This document shows positions 29,301 to 41,000 of a DNA stretch of 49,000 bases, one piece after another. Positions within the stretch are counted from its first letter, which is position 1, and each line of letters opens with the position of its first letter. The stretch lies in the NCBI GenBank assembly GCA_009746045.1, contig RPFO01000199.1:358501-407500 (forward strand). Direction: 5' to 3'. Both the position numbers and the translations under genes were made by a program. Below the pieces are notes generated by a model that had not been told where the DNA came from, searched no databases, and saw only the letters and a list, made by a program, of their open reading frames with translations. The DNA is from Mesostigma viride (Eukaryota > Streptophyta > Mesostigmatophyceae > Mesostigmatales > Mesostigmataceae).

Positions 29301-29774
29301 TGTGCTGATGACCATGGTTATGGACCACAGCCAGTAGAGTACATGTCTAAAACCATGAGCTCAGCTGAACGCAACTACCCTGTGCACGAGCAGGAGTTGT
29401 TGGGCTTAGTGGTGGCATGTCACAAGTGGGAGCATCTGTTGAAGGGAGCTCAGTTTTCTGTTGCTAGCAGTGCTACAGATGGGCTAGGGCAAGAGTCTAT
29501 CACACTGATGACTGACCACAGGCCCTTGGTGCATGTGCTAGAACAGAGTAGGATGAGCAAGAGGATGGCAGGGTGGATGGAGTACCTAGGTGGATTCTAT
29601 CCTTTCTCTGTGCAGTATGTCCAAGGCTCACAGAATGTGGTGCCAGACGCCCTCTCCAGGAGAAGGGATCTGATGGGAGCATTTCACGAGGATCTGGATA
29701 TTTGTGCTGCCATGGTTTCTGTGGTTGAGTGTGGTGCTGTCACTAGAGCACAGGCAGCTAGTCAGCAAACCTAG
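29301..29774 (+). pseudogene. gypsy RNase H
   Basis: The domain begins in the previous frame (RSDASQGAIGAVL) and continues here as HGYGPQPVEYMSKTMS..ERNYPVHEQELLG, TDHRPLVHVLEQ and VQGSQNVVPDALSR. The switch of frame lies in a 17-bp tandem duplication (29283-29299 and 29300-29316), and removing one copy would still leave a one-base shift. RNase H removes RNA from the RNA-DNA hybrid. Confidence 0.8.
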
Positions 29775-30640
29775 CTCCCAGCTGAGTCCACCCCCTGTAG
29801 GGGCTAGTTCTAGTCACGAGATGCTCATTGACCAGGGCTCTGTCCCAGGGTTGACAGGCGTCCAGGTGGGTGGCCAGTCACTGCAAGGCAGTCCTAGGGG
29901 GGGTTCTGTTGGTAGCCAGTCCACTCCCACAACGCAGCCAAGAGCAGAGAATCACAGGAGGGGGAGGGGAAGGCCCAGGAAGTGGATACTGGAGCCAGGG
30001 ATGCTGTCCAAATCCAGAGAATTGGCAGCTGAGATCAATGGGAAGTCACGTATGCCGGTGGCTGATGTTCTGTCATCCAAGCATCTAGTCACTAGTCACC
30101 TGCAGGAGGATGAGGTGCTGCAGCTGCAGCCCTTAGGACCTGGCAAACAGCTAGCCCTGCCCAATCCTATGAGTATTGCCCTGCTAGATGTGATCAAGGC
30201 TTTCACTAAAACTGAGGACCTGGCCACCAAGGCCATTCAGGAAGGAAGTTTTGGTAACAGGCCTGTGGAGTACTGGGAGGGAGTCCTTTATGTCCACACC
30301 CAGGATGCTGATCATGTAGTGACCAGGAAGGTATACGTGCCAGAAATGGCCATCCCTACTGTGTTGCACTGCTTTCATGATGACGTGACTGCGTGTCATC
30401 CTGGGTATGCCAAGCTTCTCCATGAGGTACAAGAGAGGTTTTGGTGGCCTGGCATGTTTCGTGACATCAGAGCCTATGTGGCCTCCTGTGACTCCTGCCA
30501 AAGGAAGGTTAGGACTCAGGCTGTCCCCATTTTTCCTATGGCCATGCCTATTCCCTTGCGACCCTGGCTGGATCAGTGTGACCATGGACTTCATCTGTGG
30601 CTTGCCTGTGTCTGATGATGGTCTGAACTCGCCCATCGAC
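29704..30640 (+). pseudogene. gypsy integrase N-terminus with AT-hook, truncated
   Basis: This open frame overlaps the RNase H end. A Ser/Pro/Gln linker with an AT-hook core RGRGRPRKW (29959-29985) is followed by the integrase H2C2 zinc domain (HCFHDDVTACHPG...WWPGM...CDSCQRK). One more frameshift near 30570 leads to ISVTMDFICGLPVSDDGLN, the start of the catalytic core with its first Asp. The match then ends at about 30640, so the rest of the core and the 3' LTR are gone. AT-hooks bind AT-rich DNA. One in the RNase H-integrase linker is not usual. Confidence 0.75.
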
Positions 30641-31183
30641 CCCTTGGGCCGGTCCGAATCAACTATACAATAATTAATCACGACTCACTAAAGAACCAAC
30701 TCAGCCAAAGATTCGTTAAGCAACCAGCCGACCCTACAGGTCCCCACCTAACCTCAGCTGGTGCAACCAAACACGGATCTTTGCAAGCAAGTCGTATAAA
30801 ACCTACAATTAATTTTCTCGGACCGCTAATAATAGCCACCGACCCTTATAAACAACCGGGTCATCCAAGGAAAATTCGGGCGAGCAGGAAACCCTTTGTA
30901 CAGATCGAATTAGCCAGCCCATGTCGCATGCAGACAGCCTTCCACATCCAGGCCAAGGCATGGCGGCCTTATCTTTCCCGCATGCGTTAATTAAACTATA
31001 TTCAGAGAAAACCGATTCAGATAACTCACGTTGGGGTGGACGGTGATACTTGTCTCGTTTGCATATGCCGTCCAGCCCAGGCCGCCCACCGCCGGCGATG
31101 GGGATAGGCCCGGACTGCTTTTATCACATAACAGCTGGAGCGTTTCTATGCTCCTCATGCTGCAGCGATAGCTTTCTGTTTGG
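30641..31183. other. unassigned region right of the gypsy truncation
   Basis: AT-richer sequence. It includes TATAAAAC near 30797 and, on the minus strand around 31025, an exon-like stretch ending CACCCCAAC before GTGAGTT. It has no LTR similarity to 10771-11606 and no recognisable protein. Confidence 0.4.
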
Positions 31184-31699
31184 TTATGATATGTTGAAAA
31201 GATAGCCACCGCTCTTGAGCATTATATCAGAGCATGCATGAGGAAAGAAAGCAACAGACTTGCTAACGCTGGAAGCCCCAGGGGCCGGCGCGGGGCCGGT
31301 GCCTCCTGGGGGGTTGTTTTCCTGCCGCATTGCCGCCGCCATGGCTGCTCCACCAGCAGTGGGTGCTGCTGTCGCAGCCGCCGGGGAAGAGGGTTGTTCG
31401 GTGCCCCATAGGGGAACCGGCTCCGCCACCGGCTGGCGCACAGGGGAGGGGGGTTGTTCGGACTGCCTCGCGGCAGGCGGACCCTCCACCTGGCTGGTAT
31501 TTTCAGTGTTGTTCTTTTGTTTTCTTGTTCTTTTTCTTTTTCGTCTTTTTCTTTTGTTGTTATTGCATGCAGGCGCACCGACATCAGCTGGTGCCCTGTT
31601 GTATGGCGGACGACGCTGATCATCATCGTCATCCCCAAGATATAGTTTCTCTTTTTTTGCTTTTTTCTTTTCTTTTTTTCCATTGCCGGTTTGAACCAT
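31184..31699 (-). CDS. lysine/arginine-rich ORF of unknown function (171 aa)
   Basis: The ATG at 31697-31699 opens 171 codons. A Lys-rich start (GKKEKKKAKKEK) is followed by an acidic DDDDD run, a second basic cluster resembling a nuclear localisation signal (KRKRRKRKRTRKQK) and a Pro/Ala-rich C-terminal half. The composition is low-complexity and no domain is recognised. It may be a first exon of a host gene running left, because a donor-like site lies near 31026 on this strand, or it may be a chance frame in a purine-rich tract. Confidence 0.25.
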   Translation of the reverse strand: MVQTGNGKKEKKKAKKEKLYLGDDDDDQRRPPYNRAPADVGAPACNNNKRKRRKRKRTRKQKNNTENTSQVEGPPAARQSEQPPSPVRQPVAEPVPLWGTEQPSSPAAATAAPTAGGAAMAAAMRQENNPPGGTGPAPAPGASSVSKSVAFFPHACSDIMLKSGGYLFNIS

Positions 31700-32689
31700 T
31701 GTGGAGTTTGATGTGGCTAAAGAGCATGTGTAAAATTCAAGTTTGGCATGAGAAACGAGCGACGTAGTATAATGCTTGAGAGCACAGGATATGGTTGTGT
31801 TGGCAATGAATTGCTTGATTCATTAGAAAATAGGTTTACCCTTTATCAACGTTCCTCTCACTAGCCGCGCCGCCAGTGACCGTTGGCCCGAGGCCGCACG
31901 ATGACAGGTAGCAGTCTAGTCACAGCATCGTGTGATCACAGATCAATCCACTCTGCAGTACGTTCCCTATCTAGGATACTCTAGTACCGTCCAATGACAG
32001 GACACTACGTATACTGGGTACTGACATCTGTCACGTACCCCAGTACCCAAAGTACCTATCCAGGGAAATGTATGTGACTCGACTAGCAGTCCTATCTGCA
32101 TAGCCCACGTGGTATTTATATTCACATACCAACGTAGGTTTACAAGGCTTATTCATACGTTGTATTCACAATGCCTTTGAGACTTAGTCTGCAGCAAAGC
32201 ATGGAGACTAACTAATGTGTGTGCACATGTGTGTATGTGTATGGAGCTTGTTGTGGGATCCTTGAGAGCATGGTCCTTAATTGTGTCTTATATCCTCTCA
32301 TGTATTATATAGTGGATGGCTTTCCTTACAATTCCCGTTGCAGCCTGCTCCCCCCTGAATTTAACAAATCATAATCAGATAGGATTGCAGGGCACAAATG
32401 GATGATGTTAATAAATAAGCATATACACCAAATTTCAGTTGCAATAACTGCATGACCATCATCAAGGAGCGTGCTAATTGGGTGACTGACAATTGGACCA
32501 CAAAAACTGTCGCGTATTATACCACCCCGTATTTTACACCCCCCACGTATAATACGCGTATTTTAGGTCCGTACACGTATTTGCGAACCCGAACATGGAG
32601 TCCTGTGGACTGCCAGAGTACCCCCACCAGTCGCAGGCTGCTGCTCCTTCTGGTCTACGTGGACCATGCACAGTCGCGTGATTGACAGG
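31700..32689. other. non-coding region
   Basis: AT-rich intergenic DNA. It has CA/TG-type alternation near 32215-32245 and GTAC-rich sequence (31970-32060) reminiscent of degraded LTRs. No gene seen. Confidence 0.5.
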
Positions 32690-32897
32690 CTAAGCCTGTG
32701 CCGGCACGACGTACTGCCACGTGTCCTGTCCACTATACCAGAGGTCTGCACGGCCCCCGTCGGCCATGGACGGCCAGGACTTTGGGACCTCATATAACTT
32801 CTGCGTCCCTTGTCTGTTTCAGGCGGTCAGCACGGCCTTGGAAAGGTCTCTCCAAATTGCGTCCATTTAGCATATTGGCTTCCCAAAATGCTAACTC
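32690..32897 (-). repeat. degenerate relic of a copia-type LTR
   Basis: It shares several blocks in the same order with the outer third of the copia LTR: CTGCCACGTG.CCTGTCC, GGACTT.., CAGCACGG.(C/G)TTGGAAAGG, TTTAGCATATTG and ATGCTAACTCC. It looks like an old solo LTR or truncated end of a related family. Its left boundary is unclear. Confidence 0.6.
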
Positions 32898-33100
32898 CCA
32901 GACCTGGGCCGCCATGCTGCTGAACCACACCACCACCACCACCTCCGCCATCGCCGCACAGCTCAAGCAGCAGACGCCCCTCTGCTAGGAGGCCGAGCTC
33001 GACAGCGCAGCCATAACATCATCGTCAAGCACTTCGACATGCTGGAAGGTGAGAACTCCGAGAAGCTTGCACAGGCGTTTACGGACAAAATCCTTGCCCC

Positions 33101-33445
33101 ATGGCTCTCATCGGTGAGCTCAAGCTGGAGGCCCTCCGCCTTCCCCGCTCGCGGGGTAAGGCAGGCCCGCCACCGCTGCTGCTCAACTTTGAGCACATGG
33201 CGGACAAGCTTTTGTTCCTCAAGCGCCGCAAGCGGTTCAATCAAGAGGACTTCCTACACGTTGGACGACGACTTGACCCTGTGCAGCAACAACGGCGACG
33301 GGAGCTATGGCCGACCTACCTCCGGCAGACAGCGGCAGGGAAGCAGCCAGTATACTGGAGGGGGGCGGTCATCTACATTGACCACAACGGCCCTGGCAGG
33401 CGACCCCGGCTGCCCCAGTACCCTCGATCAGCAACCCCAGCCTAG
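33101..33445 (+). pseudogene. LINE ORF1-like nucleic-acid-binding domain fragment
   Basis: The 114-aa frame contains LKLEALRLPRSRGKAG, PPPLLLNFEHMADKLLFLKRRK, DPVQQQRRRELWPTYLRQ and QPVYWRGAVIYID. This order resembles the C-terminal part of L1-type ORF1 proteins (rewritten sheet after a basic stretch, DLTP.QR..R..L-like helix). A (CAC)n run lies upstream at 32926-32943. No endonuclease/RT ORF follows. The assignment is by pattern only. Confidence 0.4.
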
Positions 33446-34173
33446 GAGACGATAGCAGTAGTGTATAGTAGTAAGGCTTAGCCAACGTGGCCATGCACAT
33501 GTATGCCTATGATGGTGATCCACACCAGATGATGCATTAGCATTAAGTAGTCAGCATTGCTTTGCCCATGCAGAGAGCTACTCTCTGCTGAGATGCCATG
33601 CCCAAGCTATTGCCTAGCCATAATAATCTTCCACCCCATGCCAGGCCTTGGGGTATGCCACATCATGGTGGTGCAGGTGCACCTCGTGCACCCAGAGTTT
33701 ACATCCCCCACCTGCAGGTTGTAGCCCAGACTGTATAAAAACCATATGCCCCTTCTCAGGGATATGTGTTACGTATACTCTACGTACACTCAATAACCAA
33801 CGGAGTTATGTTCTTAATTAGTAAATTAATTAATATAACAAATTATTACTACAAGTTAATTAATACGCTATGGCTTCACAGTTCAAACCTCTCTTCTAAC
33901 CCGTAAAACGTAAGCCACTCCAGTAATCGCGATGTGAGAGGGGTAGAGTTGTCCTGGTCCTGTTTCCGGCCTGCCAAAAACAGCGGGACCCAACCCTAGT
34001 GCCCAGTTGGCAGGACTCGAGCACCAGCATTGCTCATGATGATTGACTTGCTGATGTTCACTGATGACCACGAGCTTGACCAGGGATAACCACAACTCTC
34101 TGAGGTGCTCTGATACTGTGAAGCATCCCGATAAGGAAACCACCCTCCCCGGTCTGCGTGTTTTTAGGGCAAG
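33446..34173. other. non-coding region left of the FANCA-like gene
   Basis: It contains TATAAAAA near 33736 and, on the minus strand near 34110-34125, GTATCAGAGC, which is like an initiator tRNA-Met primer-binding site. An LTR-element remnant is possible. No gene seen. Confidence 0.4.
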
Positions 34174-35069
34174 TCACGCACGCCGAAGCACGCCAATGGC
34201 AAGCCACAGGGCATGCTGGAGGCATTCCGCGCATGCGTAGGAAGTCCGAGGGAGGCACGAGACGCATGCGGCGGCTGCCAGGGGCGCACCGCGGTCCACC
34301 TCGCAAGCGTCCCTTACAGGTGTACAGGTGGCAGCCTGGCAGGGGTGCCTCCGGTGCGCGTCCGATTGCTGGATAGGGCATGTCGTACCCATGATGGTCC
34401 TACCCTGCGTGCCTGCGCTGGCGGCGGGCGCCTCACCATCAGCGCACCACAGACGGCTGCAGTGCTCTGCTTGCATCTCCGAGAGCCGCGCCCACAGGAC
34501 ATCCATCACCTCGCGCGTGCCTCGCAACGCCTCGCACCCTTCCCCCCCCCCCACCGGGGCGTCGGGCGCTCCTCCCCCCGTGTCCCCACCGCGCTGGACA
34601 AGTTGCTGCAAAAAGTCGATGGCGTCCGGCACCAGCACAAACTTGGCGTCACCCTTGCTGTGGTGGCTGCACACACCTGTTGCTGGGCCTGCAGGGTCAG
34701 AGGCGGCCGGGTCATATGGCGCGCTTGGCATGCCCCAGCAGGGTGCTGCCCAGGCGGCCGCGTCATGGTGCACGCAGCCTTCCCAACCGTTGCAACAGTT
34801 GTGAAGCAACAGGCTTTCAACTGCCAGCGACATGGCGAGCGGCACGTGGCGGCCACCCAGTGCGACAAGTGGACGGCCACGGCCACCCATAGGGGCATCC
34901 AGCGTCGCTGACATGATCGCCAAGATTTGCTCCAGCATCGCTGACACGTGCGGGGATCCAGACGGCGATGCCCGAACGTGACCATCTGTGCTGGCACGCA
35001 TGCGCAGATGGGTGGTGAGGCGCCGCCGCAGGTATGCCAGCAGCTGCACCAGGAAGAGCGGGAGGACGC
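34174..35069 (-). CDS. FANCA: FANCA-like gene, C-terminal exon
   Basis: The acceptor is GGCCCCTGCAG before 35069. GVLPLFLVQLLAYLRRRL aligns with FANCA ELLVFLFFFSLMGLLSSHL, KFVLVPDAIDFLQQLVQRGGD with [20 protein letters not shown], and TREVMDVLWARLSEMQAEH with ITKARLFLLQLIPRCPKK. Ala/Gly/His-rich insertions separate the blocks. The open frame ends at TGA 34174-34176, near where FANCA ends, so this is probably the last exon. Confidence 0.65.
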
Positions 35070-38000
35070 CTGCAGGGGCCGCAGCGGATGCCAGGCAACA
35101 GCATCTCGTGGGTGGATCGTGAGGGGTGTGCCATCCAATGCTTGCGCCCGCTTGCACAAGGCATGCAAGCGGAGTGGTTTACACGTGTTTTACCCAGTGG
35201 TTTACACGTGTTTTACCCAGTGGTTTACACGTGGTTTACCCAGTGGTTTACACGTGGTTTACCCAGTGGTTTACACGTGGTTTACCCAGTGGTTTACACG
35301 TGGTTTACCCAGTGGCTTACACGTGGTTTACCCAGTGGTTTACACGTGGTTTACCCAGTGGTTTACACGTGGTTTACCCAGTGGTTTACACGTGGCTTAC
35401 CCAGTGGTTTACCCAGTGGTTTACCCAGTGGTTTACCCAGTGGTTTACACGTGGTTTACCCAGTGGTTTACAATTGGTTTACCCAGTGGTTTACCCAGTG
35501 GTTTACCCAGTGGTTTACACGTGGTTTACCCAGTGGTTTACACGTGGCTTACCCAGTGGTTTACCCAGTGGTTTACCCAGTGGTTTACACGTGGTTTACC
35601 CAGTGGTTTACACGTGGTTTACCCAGTGGTTTACACGTGGCTTACCCAGTGGTTTACACGTGGTTTACACGTGGTTTACCCAGTGGTTTACCCGATGTAG
35701 TCGAATCAAATAGGAGGACAAGATTCACATATACGCCACCACGTTTTGTGCAATTGCCAACAAAGTGCCAGGTGGCATCCCACCGTACGCTTAGCTGGGC
35801 GATTCCTCAGATACGCATTGCGTTCTGAGGTGCCACCTGGCGATTACCCCCTCCCAGTTGCCCTGGTCAGGCTTCGCCCATGGATGTGCTGTGGTATGCA
35901 GGAGGCATCCCGCGGGCCCAACCACCCGCTCCCCTTGACGGGCCCAACCACCTGGCTGCTGGCTCCTCCCCCCTTACGGGCGGTGAGCAGGCAGATGCTG
36001 GGGAGACCGGCAGCGCATGGCACCCCACCGGATCTGTCAAGCACTTGTCAAACAATCAGGCGACAGTGTTTTTTCAGGCATTAGGTGAGTGCTCGTCACA
36101 AGATTTTCTAAAAATGGTCGTCAGCAAGCTGTCCTTGCCACAGCACAGCGTCCCCGATGTACCACCTACCACATGCCACCTCGGCGACAGCTGGCCCGTC
36201 CCCCCGCTCCCCTGCGCATGGATTTTCGGCGATGACCTGGCCGGGGGTCGCGGCCCCAAGGATCCCCTTGCCCTGCAGGGCGACGACCTGCCCGGGGGCT
36301 TCGCGCGCTGACAGCGGGCCATCGGGCGGTGGCTGCGGTGGACCCCCCCATGGGGCTGCGCCCCCCCCTGTCCTTGCCAGCACACTGCGCCACACCCAGG
36401 GGGCGCAGTGGTTACCCACTAAGGCGTCGACGCCGCCCCCATGTGCTGGCGCGGTGGATGCATGGGTGCTGCTGGCTTCTGCTTGCCCTTGGCCAGGGTG
36501 GGAGATGGGGGCTGGTGCAAGGGGGGACAGGGGACGGCCGCAGGTGGGGGGGTGGCCTCCTGCGCGCGCGTGCGGGTGCCCCCCTCGCAGCAGCAACCCC
36601 TGGGGGGACCCTGCGCAGAGTGTGCGCGTGGCCGCCAGCGCTAGCCGCACCAGCCACAGCACGCCCCCCCATGAGCGCAGTGACGCGCATGCGATGTCGT
36701 GCCACAGGGCTTGCACGTCCCAGCCGCCGCACGCGGGTGGGCAAGCGGCACAAGCGCAGTGACTACCCCCTTCTGCCCCCCCCAACCGGTGGCCCCCACG
36801 CGCCGCCCCTCGCTGGCCACCCGTGTCGTTGGCTCCCACCTCCCCACCACAGCGGCCGCGCGGATGTTCGCCTGCGACACCGCTAGCATCCCTGGCAGCG
36901 CCACTTGCCCCGACGTTGTTGTCCGCCACCACCCACGGCTCGGTACGTGCTGGTTGGCCACCCCTGTCGAGGCTTGTGCCCTCACCGCGCGGGTGCTGCC
37001 GTGCGCACGCGGAAGCATCCGCGGCCGGTAGGCCCACGGCCGCGCCCCAGGGAGGAGGGTCCACGCCCAGGGGCTGCCGGCGGGAGCACCACCGGACAGG
37101 TGGAGCAAGCGCGTGCGCCGGGCAGCAGCTTCCGGGAGGGTGGTCAACTGCCGAGTCCCCTGCGCTGCTGCTGCCACCTGCGCAGTAGCACCAGCCACTG
37201 TCGTCAGCACCCATGCCCCCCCCCTCGTGCGCGCATGCATGTGCGCCCCCACGCGCACCATCTTGAGGACGCCAGCAGTACACATGCCGCACCACCACAC
37301 GCGGCAGCGGGGCGGTGGCCGAGGGAGGCGCCCCACTGTCACGGTTGGGGGCCCTGTCGTGTCGCGGCCCCTCCTCCTCGGTGTGTGCCCGTGACGTGCC
37401 ACCGTGGGCACCATCGGCGGCCCCATCCCTACCCCTCCTGTCCCCGCCCCTGTGCGGACCATCGGCCGCCCACGCTTGTCCCCCTGGCCACGCGCTTTGT
37501 CCCCCTGTCGTGCCGCCCTGAGCAGCGCATCTGTCAGACTTCACGCCTCCCGCACTGTCCCTGGCACCATCCTCTTCAGCGCTCGCGGCATCCTGCGACA
37601 GCTGGCGTGCCTCCCCCGCGGACACTTGGGCACACGCCACCGCGAGGGTGGGGTCAATGCGACGCTCGGTAGCCACAGAACGGCCGTCGCATGGTTTGGA
37701 GGGGCCCGCGTTGACCCCCCACGGCAGGTCCTGCTCCGTCTGCTCCTCCCTCCTATCCTCCCCCCCCACCACGGTGACTGCCCCCGCCCACACCATGAAC
37801 GCCACCAAGCCAGCCGCCTGGCGCGGGTCCAGCGCGGCCGCCGGCCCCGCCACGCACAACAGCTGGCGCAGGCGGCACAGCAGCGGCGCGTGCAGGGAGG
37901 GGAAGGGGCACGCCAGGTGGCGCAAGAAGACGTGCCGCCAGTCCTGCGCGCTGCACATGTTGAGGGACCCGCGTGGGTGACGTGTGAAGGCAGCGTCTGG

Positions 38001-41000
38001 CCCTCATGACACGCAGGTTCAGGGCGCATGCCAGGCGGGTAGAGCGCACAGGTGAGGTGGTGGGTGCAGGCCACCGCAGGGAACACCAGGCACACGGTGG
38101 GGGGGAGTGTGCCAACGTCAGCCCAGTAGTCAAGTCCACCCCGATGTGTTGGCACAGTGTGGCGGCAAGGGGTGGACCAACGGCAACAGGGACGGACGGG
38201 ACAGGGTGCTCACGAGACCGGCCAGTGGAACCGGCCGGGGGGACAGAGACCGGGGGGAGCGCAGGGTGGGCGGGTGGTGGAGGCATGCAAGGGGGCTGAC
38301 TGCTGGCACGCACAGACAGAGTGGCAGCGTGTGGCCAGGGTGTGGTGGGGACCCTAGGCCCGACATGCCATCATGTGTGTGCAGCTATGCCCCTGGCTGC
38401 CAGCAGTGCCCCCATGCTCGCTGACTGGCCGTGTTCTACCAAATCCCTCTCCGCCCGGTGGCCTCCCAAGCGCAACCAAGCCAGGGGGCCACCCTCTTGA
38501 GTGGCAACCGTGCCGGGGGACAAGCCACACAAGGGATGAGGGGCCAGCTATGAGGCAGAGTCACGCTGGCGCTGGTGGGCCATAGCCCCCCCCCAAAGCT
38601 GCCCCCCCCCAAGGCTGGGCTACCGCCTGCCCCACTTACCACGTGCTTCCTGCTGGTTTATGTACCTGCTGCGTGGGCGGCACAAAACGTGTCCAGCAAT
38701 AAATCGGCTGCCTCCGCCGCCGCTGATGGCTGGTGCACGTTGCAGGTAATGTCCGCCGCCCCCTGGGGTGTAGGGCACCGGGGTGCACATGGCGGCAACA
38801 GGGCATGCGTTACAACATGGCCATTGTTTCCATGGCAACCATCGACTTGTACACCAGGTCACGCGACGACATCCTGCCACTGGCACCCGTCGCAAAGCTT
38901 TGCTGGGCTGTGCCAGGCACAACGAGGCATCGGAGTCCCCAGGACCACGGGACCCCTACCGCAGCGCCCCTGCGGGTGTAGGCTTAGTGACCTAGCCCTT
39001 GCACAGCTTGCCGAAGGTGGCAGGATGACCCCTCCCTGTGTTTCTAACCACAGAAACCACCCTCGCTGGTAAAAATGCGACAACCGGCTTTGCCTCGCCT
39101 GTTGCTGCCAGAACCGAGCACATGTGCGTGCTCAGGAGCGGTGGCAAGGGGCGCTGCTGCACCGAAGAGGAAGGGCCCCCTACGATGAGCCACCCCCCAC
39201 ACGAGAGCAACCCAGAGAAAGCCGTGGTGGTGGGAAAACACATCACTTTGCAAACAGGAGCTCAGGTTGAACAATGCTCCTCCTCATGTCATATGTCATG
39301 GGACGCGGGTGCATGGGGCCGCTCGGGTACGACAGCAGCAGAACAGACCCATCATTGTGGCCACGAAAAAAAGTGCCCACCAATGTGCAGCGTGACCGTG
39401 TGCCGCCCAACAATGTGCAGCATTACAATGTGCAGCGACGCCAGCCAACGCTGCATGGGCACGAGGGCGCGACACGAGGGCCCGCGCCAGCCAGGCCCGC
39501 AGTAGCCAGGCATGCTGCGCCGCGCTGCCTTGCAAGGAAGAATGGACACGGCGGCAAGCGGTGGCAAACACCCAAGTTTGGGAGGTGCACAGCTGGCGAC
39601 GGCACATCCCAGACACACTCGTTGTGGGGCATCGCGCACAACCCACCGCACATCTCCTCCCCAGCGCCACCGGCAGGCCCTGCTCCCCCGCGCCCTCCCC
39701 GTGTGCCAACCAGCGTGCCAGCTCGCGTGCTGCCAGGTCCACCACTGCTGCAAGGGAGGCCGCCACCTCAGCAACTGCGCGCTGGCTGTCTGGCAGGCCC
39801 TGGGGTGGGGACTGGTTGGTCGACTGGCGCCGAACCGCCTGGGGGACAGCGGCCAGCAGCTCCCGCAGGCGACCCCAGCACGCGTCCCTGGCCTGCTGGG
39901 CATGCGCGTTGTGCGGCGCCTCTTCTCCGTTGCTGCGCGCACTCCCCTCCCCATCCCCCGCGCATGCGCCGCGGGCGCGTTTGCCAGTAGCAGTGCTGCC
40001 TGCCGCATCGTCGACCCCCTCGCAGGCTGCGCTGCGCTTGCGGTCGCCCCTGTTGGCCCCACCCTCTTGTCCCTGGGCATGCGCGCGCTGGATGAGCTGC
40101 GACAGCTCATGTTGGCTGACCAAGCCCTTGCCATGGAGCACCTGCCAGGAGGTTTACCAAGGGGTTCCAGGCCAGGACGAAAAGCGACCCCTTGGTGGGA
40201 ATGCAGGTTCATGACCTGTAAGTAACAACATGACCTATGAGAAAGAAGGTGACCGATGAGAAAGAAGATGACCGATGAGAAAGAAGGTGACCGATGAGAA
40301 AGAAGATTACCGATGAGAAAGAAGATGACCGATGAGAAAGAAGATGACCTATGAGAAAGAAGATGACCGATGAGAAAGAAGATGACCGATGAGAAAGAAG
40401 ATGACCGATGAGAAAGAAGATTACCGATGAGAAAGAAGATGACCGATGAGAAAGAAGATGACCTATGAGAAAGAAGATGACCGATGAGAAAGAAGATGAC
40501 CGATGAGAAAGAAGATGACCGATGAGAAAGAAGATGACCGATGAGAAAGAAGATGACCTATGAGAAAGAAGATGACCGATGAGAAAGAAGATGCCATGGC
40601 ATCCCTGGCTTCCATGCGCTGTTGGTGAATCGCTCTGCCACCTCCCACCGGTGATGGCAGGAAGAACGCGGCAAGAGGCAAGGGGACACAATGTTTGATG
40701 AGCTAAACACATATAAAAAGTTCTCAACATGCATTGACACAATGTTTGCTTTACAAAACGCCGTTGCGTTCCCCGTGGCCACCAGCTGTCACGCCGCAGA
40801 CAGAGGAACACGATGCAAGTACAGTAGAGTCGGGCAATGCCAGTACAAGAAATACAATACAGGAATACACATACGTCAAACATGGCTCTGCAAGGCTTGA
40901 CACAGCCGCCCACATGTGGGAATAGAACCTGAAGGGGAGGATGTGCACTTGCGCAGGCTGACTGGCAGTAAGCCCTGTCCAACCCCCTTTGTGGGTGCCT

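Larger units (their letters stand above)
10771..30640 (+). mobile_element. gypsy (Ty3) LTR retrotransposon split by DIRS-like copy B
   Basis: Left part: LTR 10771-11606, primer-binding site, gag up to about 13136. Right part: gag zinc knuckle (26994 onward), protease, RT, RNase H and the start of integrase to about 30640. The order PR-RT-RH-IN is the gypsy order. Both parts are on the plus strand, and the gag half that lacks a zinc knuckle is completed by the half that starts at 26899, so one element interrupted by copy B is the simplest reading. The integrase core and 3' LTR are missing on the right. The reading frames carry several frameshifts. Confidence 0.8.

Noticed and set aside
34105-34135. 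Primer-binding site of another LTR element on the minus strand (GTATCAGAGC)
   Set aside because: No LTR pair, gag or pol was found next to it, so it was kept only as a remark.
34948-35828. ORFs of 195-264 codons rich in FTQWFTRGLPSG
   Set aside because: All three frames are open only because of the 11/12-bp repeat.
40232-40592. Regular repeats that could suggest a CRISPR array
   Set aside because: Units are contiguous with no spacers, and the genome is eukaryotic.
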